A stretch of 59,605 nucleotides of DNA, taken from NCBI GenBank assembly GCA_025454975.1, contig JALONK010000016.1, forward strand, positions 1 through 59,605. Reading direction: 5' to 3'. A program made the translations under genes and the position numbers. This document shows, in pieces, positions 53,980 to 59,605 of this stretch. The notes under the pieces are model-generated. The model was not told where the DNA came from and searched no databases. It saw only the letters and a program-made list of their open reading frames with translations. Within the stretch, counting starts at the first letter, position 1; each line of letters starts with the position of its first letter. Origin of the DNA: Bacteroidia bacterium (lineage in GTDB: Bacteria > Bacteroidota > Bacteroidia > UKL13-3).

Positions 53980-54435
53980 ATGAACGAATTTATAGAAACC
54001 TTAACCAAAGAGGATAAAATATTAGCAGGAATTGGGGCTGTTTTATTACTTTACTTGATAATCATGTACATCATGCAAAAATTGCATGAACGTAAATCAA
54101 ATAACCGCTATTTAACAGCTAAAAAAGAATATGAAAAGGCAAGAGAAGAACAGAAGGCTGATAAAGAAAAATTGATTAATGCCATTGGTGATGTATATGG
54201 TCATGTATACGGACAGATGGTTAAAAACGGTTCGGTATGGGAAGGTATGCCAACCAATTTATTGATGATTGCAAAAGGAAAAGCCAGTAGTATAAAACAA
54301 AGTATAGATACTAACGCAATTGTACAAATTTGGCAATATCAAAAAGTAGACGGCAGAAGTGGCAGCAGCAGGTTGGACATGGAAGTTACTATCAGAAATA
54401 ATGAGGTAATTGCTTGGCAAGAATTTAAACATTAA
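53980..54435 (+). CDS. Hypothetical membrane-anchored protein
   Basis: At 151 residues it has one hydrophobic segment at about 15-35 (ILAGIGAVLLLYLIIMYIM). A charged coiled-coil-like stretch follows (about 36-62, KKEYEKAREEQKADKEKL), then a small globular end with DGRSGSSRLDMEVTIRNN. No family was recognised. It is followed by the J-domain-like gene after 7 bp, so the two are probably coexpressed and may form a membrane complex. Confidence 0.7.
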   Translation: MNEFIETLTKEDKILAGIGAVLLLYLIIMYIMQKLHERKSNNRYLTAKKEYEKAREEQKADKEKLINAIGDVYGHVYGQMVKNGSVWEGMPTNLLMIAKGKASSIKQSIDTNAIVQIWQYQKVDGRSGSSRLDMEVTIRNNEVIAWQEFKH

Positions 54436-54442
54436 ACAACAA

Positions 54443-55156
54443 ATGGCATTTAAAAATTATTACGAAATTCTTGGAGTACCATCAAGTGCAAATATTGACG
54501 AAATCAGAGAATCATATCGTCAGTTAGTTGCAAAATATAAGGATGAAACCAATAAGGGTACTGAATACAGTGAAACCATGTTGAAGGAGGTGAATGAGGC
54601 TATAGAAGTATTGGCAAACCCTGATAACAGAAGAAAGTTTGACGAAACATTACAGTTGATGGATTACAACAAAACCATCATAAATACACATGACAATGTA
54701 AGTAAAACTGATGCGCAGCGTATTTCCGACCTCACTCAGAAATTTTTTGATAATGAAAAAATTATTTCGGAAAAACAACAAAAACTACTTGAGGTAAGAA
54801 ATATAAAACATGCTTCTTATTTTTCTACTGTAAAGGTGTTATTCTGTTTGGTAATTTTTGGTGGTGCATTCTATTATTTCAAACCTAAAACATTCGATTT
54901 CCTCAAAGGAAAAGACCCTGCCGAAAGACGTTATTACGAATGGTACACAAACGATACTACTTTAATTTATTCGAAACCGAAAAAGAATGCTAAGGTATTG
55001 TTCGGAGTTGGTAAAGACAAAGGATTTAATACGTTAGAGGAAACTACTTTTTATATTAAGGTAAATTTCATTGATCAAAACAACAATAGTAAAATCGGTT
55101 ATATCGAAAAAGTATACTTACGTAAAAATGATGAATTGGTTTTACCTGAACCTTAG
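54443..55156 (+). CDS. DnaJ-like membrane protein lacking the HPD motif
   Basis: The 237-residue protein starts at the ATG giving MAFKNYYEILGVPSSANIDE; an earlier in-frame ATG at 54410 overlaps the previous gene. Residues 4-70 form a J-domain-like bundle (YYEILGV, EIRESYRQL, EVNEAIEVLANPDNRRKFDE), but the HPD tripeptide is replaced by Lys33-Asp34-Glu35, so canonical Hsp70 stimulation is not expected. A coiled segment (95-115) and one membrane helix (about 122-142, VLFCLVIFGGAFYYF) come next. Then there is an SH3-like beta domain at 160-237 (TTLIYSKPKKNAKVLFGVG). It could recruit a client to the inner membrane. It is paired with the small membrane protein 7 bp upstream. Confidence 0.8.
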   Translation: MAFKNYYEILGVPSSANIDEIRESYRQLVAKYKDETNKGTEYSETMLKEVNEAIEVLANPDNRRKFDETLQLMDYNKTIINTHDNVSKTDAQRISDLTQKFFDNEKIISEKQQKLLEVRNIKHASYFSTVKVLFCLVIFGGAFYYFKPKTFDFLKGKDPAERRYYEWYTNDTTLIYSKPKKNAKVLFGVGKDKGFNTLEETTFYIKVNFIDQNNNSKIGYIEKVYLRKNDELVLPEP

Positions 55157-55169
55157 TTAAAAAATCATC

Positions 55170-55640
55170 TTATTCATTATGGTAGGGCTCCCCTTTTATA
55201 ATGGTGAAGGCCCTATACAATTGTTCCATAAAAACCAATCGAATCAATTGATGTGAGAAAGTCATGTCGCTTAATGACAATTGATGATTGGCTCGTTCAT
55301 AAATACTTTTATGAAAACCAAAGGCCCCTCCTACTATAAATACAAGGTGCGAGTGATGTAGAAATTGTTTTTGTAAAAAGTTTGCAAAGGCCACAGAAGT
55401 AAATCTACTTCCTTTTTCATCCAATAGAATAACAATGTCTTGTGGATTAATTTTTTTAAGAATCATAGCAGATTCGGCTTCTTTTAATTCATCAGCGGGT
55501 AACGATTTTAACTTACTGGGCAATAGAATGAATGGAGCATCAAATCTGCAATAATGCTTTAATCGCTTTTCGAATACAGCTACTCCTGATTCAACAAAAT
55601 CGAAATGTGTTTTACCAACTTGTAGAAAAGTAATTTTCAT
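55170..55640 (-). CDS. rlmH: 23S rRNA (pseudouridine-1915-N3)-methyltransferase RlmH
   Basis: The enzyme methylates pseudouridine 1915 of 23S rRNA in the ribosome, using S-adenosylmethionine. At 156 residues it is full length. The SPOUT knot shows LLDEKGSRFTSVAFA, the FIVGGAFGF SAM loop, the LSLSDMTFSHQLIRL motif and the strongly conserved C-terminal EQLYRAFTIIKGEPYHNE. It ends 13 bp from the convergent J-like gene's stop. A strong hairpin lies upstream, between it and clpC. Confidence 0.97.
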   Translation of the reverse strand: MKITFLQVGKTHFDFVESGVAVFEKRLKHYCRFDAPFILLPSKLKSLPADELKEAESAMILKKINPQDIVILLDEKGSRFTSVAFANFLQKQFLHHSHLVFIVGGAFGFHKSIYERANHQLSLSDMTFSHQLIRLVFMEQLYRAFTIIKGEPYHNE

Positions 55641-55660
55641 AAATTATTCGAATTAATATA

Positions 55661-55698
55661 AAACAGCAAAGCCACTTTAATTAGTGGCTTTGCTGTTT
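55661..55698. terminator. 16-bp perfect hairpin terminator of clpC, reaching into its stop codon
   Basis: AAACAGCAAAGCCACT (55661-55676) and its complement (55683-55698) pair perfectly around 6 nt. The right arm covers two bases of the clpC stop codon (55697-55699), so the terminator starts where translation ends. A short A/T-rich stretch follows. Confidence 0.85.
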
Positions 55699-58252
55699 AT
55701 TCAGTTGGATTGGCTGAAGGTTGATCTTTTTTCTTTCTTGGTTCTTTCTTTTTCACTAAGGTTATTTTTAGTTCATCAGGTTGAACATCTTTATCGTAAT
55801 CAATTTCAATGGTTGCACCTTCAGTTGTTTCGCCTTTTAATAATTCTTCTGCTACCGGATCCTCTACATAACGTTGAATGGTTCGGGCAAGCGGGCGTGC
55901 TCCCATATCCGGGTCAAATCCTTTTTCTGCTAAAAATCCTTTTGCAGCATCAGTAATTTTAAATTGAATACCTAATTCATCAACACGCTTAAACAACTTA
56001 TCTAAATTAATATCTAATATTTTGATGATTGCATCTTTATCCAACTGATTAAAGATAATAACATCATCAATCCTATTTAAAAACTCAGGAGAGAAGAAAC
56101 GTTTAAGTGCATTTTCAATAACAATTTTTGCATTAGTATCTGACTGTGCTTGTTTAGTAGGTGTTGAGAAACCAACTCCGGCACCGAACTCTTTTAATTG
56201 GCGACTACCAATGTTTGAGGTCATGATAATGATGGTATTTCTAAAATCCACCTTACGACCTAAGCTATCAGTAATAAATCCTTCATCAAGCACCTGAAGC
56301 ATGATATTAAATACATCAGGGTGGGCTTTTTCAATTTCATCTAATAAAACAACAGCATAAGGTTTTCTTCTGATTTTCTCAGTCAATTGTCCACCTTCTT
56401 CATAACCTATATAACCGGGAGGCGCTCCAACCAAACGACTAACAGCAAACTTCTCCATGTATTCACTCATATCAATTCTAACCATGGCGTCATCCGAATC
56501 AAACAAGTATTTAGCTAATACTTTAGCCATTTCGGTTTTACCAACACCGGTTGGACCTAGGAATATAAATGAACCTATCGGTTTATTTGGATTTTTCAAT
56601 CCAGCACGGGTACGTTGAATTGCCTTAGCCAGTTTTTTAATTGCCGCCTCTTGTCCAATCACTTTACCTTGCAAATCTTCAGGCATGGTTAATAATTTCT
56701 GACCTTCACTTTGAGCAATACGCTTAACAGGAACACCGGTCATCATAGCAATTACCTCTGCGATATCCTCTTCAGTTACTTTGTAACGTTGTTGTTTGGT
56801 TTCCTCTTCCCACTTTGTTTTTTCTGTTTCTAATTGTTCCAACAACTGTTTTTCCTTATCACGTAATTTGGCTGCTTCTTCATACTTCTGACTTTTCACC
56901 ACTTTATTCTTTTCCACTTTAATATCTTCAATGGCTTTTTCTAAGTCGAGAATATTTTGAGGAACATGAATATTACTGATGTGTACCCTTGCCCCTGCTT
57001 CGTCTAACACATCAATCGCTTTATCGGGCAGGTGCCTGTCGTTAATATAACGGTTACTTAATTTAACACATGCTTCAATTGAACCCGGATCGTAACTTAC
57101 ATTGTGGTGGTCTTCGTATTTATTTTTTATGTTATTAAGGATTTGAACGGTTTCTTCGGGAGAAGTTGGATTTACCAATACCGACTGGAAACGACGTTCA
57201 AGTGCTCCATCTTTTTCAATATACTGACGGTATTCATCGAGGGTAGTTGCGCCTATGCATTGTATTTCGCCGCGAGCCAAAGCAGGTTTAAACATATTGC
57301 TTGCATCTAAGGAACCTGAAGCTCCTCCGGCACCAACTATTGTATGAATTTCATCAATAAACAAAATCACATCAGGAGATTTTTCCAGTTCGGTCATCAC
57401 TGCTTTCATTCGTTCTTCGAATTGTCCCCTATATTTTGTACCTGCAACCAAACTTGCCAAATCAAGCATTATTACACGCTTGTTAAATAAAACCCTAGAC
57501 ACTTTACGTTGTACAATGCGTAAAGCCAACCCTTCTGCAATGGCAGTTTTTCCCACACCCGGCTCACCAATCAGAACAGGGTTATTCTTTTTCCTTCTGC
57601 TTAAAATTTGAGAAACACGTTCAATTTCTTTTTCGCGTCCTACAATCGGATCAAGTTTTCCATCCTCGGCCGACTTAGTAAGGTCACGTCCAAAATTATC
57701 CAATACCGGAGTTTTAGATTTGATGTCGCCTTTACGTGAAGGCTCGTTCGGTTTTTTAGGTTCTTCTTTATAATAATCGTCTTCAGGTGAATCTGCACTC
57801 ATTTCGTTTTTTACTTCTGATATATTGTTTTCAACTGCTGATTTAAAAATATCATAACTGATGCCGTATTGTGACAATATTTGAGAAGCCAAGTTATCCT
57901 CATCTCTAAGGATTGACAACAATAAATGTTCGGTACCAATAATATCTGTCTTAAAAATTTTAGCTTCAAGGTAAGTGATTTTTAACACCTTCTCAGCTTG
58001 TTTGGTAAGAGGTATATTTACCAGGTTGGTGTTATTATTTGCGGTTCCTTTGATGGCATCTTCTATGGTTTTCTTTAACCTGATAATATCAACATCCAGT
58101 GCTTTAAGTGTACGAATAGCTTTGCCGTCTCCTTCTCTAATCAAACCCAGCAATAAGTGTTCTGTGCCAATGTAATCATGTCCGAGACGAATAGCCTCTT
58201 CCCTGCTATAGCTGATTACATCTTTAACGCGTGGCGAAAATTTAGCTTCCAT
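55697..58252 (-). CDS. clpC: ClpC-type AAA+ unfoldase of the Clp protease
   Basis: The 851-residue Hsp100 protein unfolds substrates for ClpP. It has an N-terminal double Clp-N domain (about 1-145), then Walker A 1 (GEPGVGKT, 229-236) with sensor and [12 protein letters not shown] segments. A UVR/M-domain-type helix follows with [19 protein letters not shown] (about 456-474). Walker A 2 is GPTGVGKT (566-573), and the D2 domain ends at about 830. The Lys/Glu-rich tail ([13 protein letters not shown]) is unlike ClpB. The UVR motif and the lack of ClpB's long middle coil support ClpC. A -33/-7 promoter is visible 33-63 bp upstream and a palindrome further up. Confidence 0.95.
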   Translation of the reverse strand: MEAKFSPRVKDVISYSREEAIRLGHDYIGTEHLLLGLIREGDGKAIRTLKALDVDIIRLKKTIEDAIKGTANNNTNLVNIPLTKQAEKVLKITYLEAKIFKTDIIGTEHLLLSILRDEDNLASQILSQYGISYDIFKSAVENNISEVKNEMSADSPEDDYYKEEPKKPNEPSRKGDIKSKTPVLDNFGRDLTKSAEDGKLDPIVGREKEIERVSQILSRRKKNNPVLIGEPGVGKTAIAEGLALRIVQRKVSRVLFNKRVIMLDLASLVAGTKYRGQFEERMKAVMTELEKSPDVILFIDEIHTIVGAGGASGSLDASNMFKPALARGEIQCIGATTLDEYRQYIEKDGALERRFQSVLVNPTSPEETVQILNNIKNKYEDHHNVSYDPGSIEACVKLSNRYINDRHLPDKAIDVLDEAGARVHISNIHVPQNILDLEKAIEDIKVEKNKVVKSQKYEEAAKLRDKEKQLLEQLETEKTKWEEETKQQRYKVTEEDIAEVIAMMTGVPVKRIAQSEGQKLLTMPEDLQGKVIGQEAAIKKLAKAIQRTRAGLKNPNKPIGSFIFLGPTGVGKTEMAKVLAKYLFDSDDAMVRIDMSEYMEKFAVSRLVGAPPGYIGYEEGGQLTEKIRRKPYAVVLLDEIEKAHPDVFNIMLQVLDEGFITDSLGRKVDFRNTIIIMTSNIGSRQLKEFGAGVGFSTPTKQAQSDTNAKIVIENALKRFFSPEFLNRIDDVIIFNQLDKDAIIKILDINLDKLFKRVDELGIQFKITDAAKGFLAEKGFDPDMGARPLARTIQRYVEDPVAEELLKGETTEGATIEIDYDKDVQPDELKITLVKKKEPRKKKDQPSANPTE

Positions 58253-58284
58253 AAGTTATTCCCAAAATATGTTTACCTCTTATT

Positions 58285-58315
58285 CAAATATAATTCCAAT
58301 ACCATTACAACGCAA
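58285..58315 (-). promoter_or_regulatory. Putative clpC promoter (TTG-N20-TATATTTG)
   Basis: On the minus strand a -7 TATATTTG (58285-58292) fits TAnnTTTG and lies 20 bp from a -33 TTG (58313-58315). Transcription would start near 58279, giving a leader of about 27 nt to the ATG at 58252. Confidence 0.6.
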
Positions 58316-58331
58316 TCTTGTCGTAAAAAGG

Positions 58332-58349
58332 TTTACACAATTGTGTAAA
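58332..58349. promoter_or_regulatory. Perfect 18-bp palindrome upstream of clpC
   Basis: TTTACACAATTGTGTAAA is a perfect palindrome 17 bp upstream of the -33 element of the predicted clpC promoter. Such a position suits an activator or a modulator of clpC. Its arms read TTTACAC/GTGTAAA with no spacer, the reverse order of the PUL operator (GTGTA-N5-TACAC), so it is probably a different regulator. Confidence 0.5.
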
Positions 58350-58690
58350 TTATTGTATTTTTTAGTAAAACTAGACGATTTGGCTAATAATATGACAAAA
58401 GCAGGAGAAGAATAGTTGCTTTTATTACTAAAAATAGAAATTAATGTTGAAGTTAATATTAAAATGTTGTTGAGACGATTACCGGTGCTTTTGTAATGAT
58501 TTGCCAAAATTATAAAAAGTATTGCACCACAAGTCAGGCTATTAAACATATTTAGAATTCGATGCTTTGCTATTTGTTAGAATTGTGCTATATCTTTAAC
58601 ATCATTAATGTTGTAAAGCATTTTGGGTTATAAAAACTAAAAGAATTTATTTTCGCTAATAACATTGACCTCATCTAATAAAACCATGTA
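58350..58690. other. Non-coding region between clpC and the barrel pseudogene
   Basis: About 340 bp of AT-rich DNA with no convincing gene. A minus-strand frame of 89 codons overlaps it, but it has no family resemblance, no ribosome-binding context and an implausible composition. It shares its space with the clpC promoter. Confidence 0.5.
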
Positions 58691-59494
58691 ATGCGTCCAT
58701 AAAAATTTCATCCAATAATAATTGCTTGTATCCTACTCACAAATGCAGTATTTGCACAAAATGCACTCAAAGCCGATAAGAATAATTGAGACTTTTCATT
58801 CTATGTCGGAACAAACTATTCATTAGCCGGTTCATTTATTAATGAAACAACCTCAGGAGAATTTCAATTTAAACATGGCATTCCAAAGGAAGATTTGTGT
58901 ATTGATTTCCCTTATGCAATGGCATTGAAAGCATAATATGCATTTAGTCCGAAATTACAGATGAGCACCTGAATTGGCTTACATAATAACTCTTACGAAA
59001 TTTCATTTAATGCCTATAAAGACGCTGCTGCAAAGTTATTTGGGAATAAATTCAGTTATTTATTTCGTGGTATTTCAGTTCCGGTTTTGCTAATATATCC
59101 AATACATAAATCAAAGTTTATTGAGCTATATGTTTATGACGGATTTACATTTAATGTGAATAAGGTAACGGTGTATTGTAATTCGGGCCGATTAGTAAAT
59201 ATTTTTCCCGATACAACATTATTCGCTTTAAATTATACCCAAGATTTAGAATTAGAAAATAAAGTAAATATTGGAGGCATTTTGGGGGTTGATATTCAAC
59301 CTAATTTCCTTTCGAAGCGATTCATATTAAGGTCAGAACTACATATTCAGCAATTTAATAGTTTCGCGTTTAATCATGAAATGCGTTTGTACAATATAGA
59401 CAAGGGAACTGAAGAGTATCATTTTGCCAAAATGGATATTCTTCCCGTATTTATTTGTTTAAAGCTTGGTTACATATTTAGAAATGCAGATTGA
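58691..59494 (+). pseudogene. Barrel outer-membrane protein pseudogene with four in-frame stops
   Basis: One reading frame from ATG 58691 to TGA 59494 (268 codons) encodes a signal peptide (HPIIIACILLTNAVFAQ) and strands such as FSFYVGTNYSLAGSF, ISVPVLLIYPIHKSKFIELY and a C-terminal PVFICLKLGYIF strand of a PorT-like barrel. It is interrupted by stops at codon 4 (58700), codon 33 (58787), codon 82 (58934) and codon 94 (58970). No frameshift occurs, so the stops are simple substitutions (two TAA, two TGA). The intact last 135 codons could still be read from a TTG at 59087, but that fragment has no signal peptide. The gene is probably dead. A possible IS end lies 14 bp downstream. Confidence 0.85.
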
Positions 59495-59508
59495 AATTGC
59501 TAAGAGTT

Positions 59509-59605
59509 TGAGCCGTCCTAAAATAAGTTGACAGTTCAAAATTAATTAATTAAATCCTCAGTTGTTAATTCAGCTGGGGATTTTTTATGCATAAACTCTG
59601 GTGTT
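59509..59605. mobile_element. Probable end of an insertion sequence, cut by the window edge
   Basis: The stretch starting TGAGCCGTCCTAAAATAAG at 59509 resembles terminal inverted repeats of IS3-type elements of this phylum, in which a TGA...CCTAAAA...GTTGACA run is common. Within it, AAATCCTCAGTTG (59552-59564) and CAGCTGGGGATTT (59571-59583) form a 13-bp hairpin with two G-U pairs, followed by a T-tract, as at the outward-read-through end of such elements. No transposase codons are inside the window. The assignment rests on resemblance from memory and remains tentative. Confidence 0.4.
59552..59586 (+). terminator. Hairpin with T-tract inside the presumed IS end
   Basis: The 13-bp stem (two G-U pairs), 6-nt loop and T6 tail form a rho-independent-type terminator. 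It would stop transcription entering the presumed element from the left. Confidence 0.55.

Noticed and set aside
58280-58549. An 89-codon minus-strand frame upstream of clpC
   Set aside because: It overlaps the predicted clpC promoter and the 18-bp palindrome, has no recognisable domain, and has a composition (many Ser, Asn, Ile, Leu) typical of chance frames in AT-rich DNA.
58691-59494. Stop-codon readthrough or recoding in the barrel gene
   Set aside because: Both TAA and TGA occur, one only three codons after ATG, and no recoding signals were seen. A pseudogene is simpler.

Overview
The window is AT-rich DNA from a member of the Bacteroidota, probably a free-living gliding relative of the Chitinophagales/Sphingobacteriales. 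The evidence is a SusC/SusD polysaccharide-utilisation locus, two large secreted proteins with type IX secretion C-terminal domains, a GldB-type gliding lipoprotein, many outer-membrane barrels with Gln after the signal peptide, TAnnTTTG-type promoters and LytS/LytTR signalling. Genus-level assignment is not possible from sequence reading alone.

Layout. 1-800: the left-edge start of a possible type IIG restriction-modification specificity segment, next to an Mpi-type serine DNA invertase. 1027-5430: a histidine kinase / LytTR regulator pair and a TonB-dependent receptor, with 21-bp-period direct repeats in front of both transcription units that look like the regulator's sites. 5874-7327: a stand-alone HsdR-N-type nuclease coupled to a voltage-gated K+ channel. 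7604-9112: one orphan membrane-anchored gene, a long non-coding stretch and a compact GC-rich structured element. 9128-12646: lysA, a queuosine-precursor transporter and a beta-CASP metallo-hydrolase. 12754-18729: a 1991-residue secreted phosphoesterase-like protein with four internal repeats. 18822-28998: MazG, a DUF4197 lipoprotein / barrel / TonB-receptor-like operon, a CCA-adding enzyme, an M48 lipoprotein, a SIMPL protein and barrels.

29058-40382 is a complete glucan-type PUL. It has SusC, SusD, two accessory surface proteins, a four-module secreted glycan-binding protein, a GH31 alpha-glucosidase and a Nudix-fold (NrtR-like) regulator. Palindromes AAAGTGTA-N5-TACACTTT occur in both control regions, so the Nudix regulator is the obvious candidate for their binding protein. 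40451-47600 is a run of minus-strand housekeeping genes (pcrA, DEAD-box helicase, LOG, redoxin, DUF808, dihydroorotase), preceded by tRNA-Val(UAC). 47926-58252 holds an AsmA-like protein, nadE, a barrel protein, gldB, a J-domain-like pair, rlmH and clpC. 58691-59494 is a barrel-protein pseudogene with four in-frame stops, followed by what looks like an insertion-sequence end at the right edge.

Most of the window is ordinary Bacteroidota chromosome. The parts most worth following are the two self-contained regulatory circuits with visible operators (LytTR and NrtR-like), the nuclease/K+ channel pair, the invertase next to an R-M fragment, and the GC-rich intergenic element.
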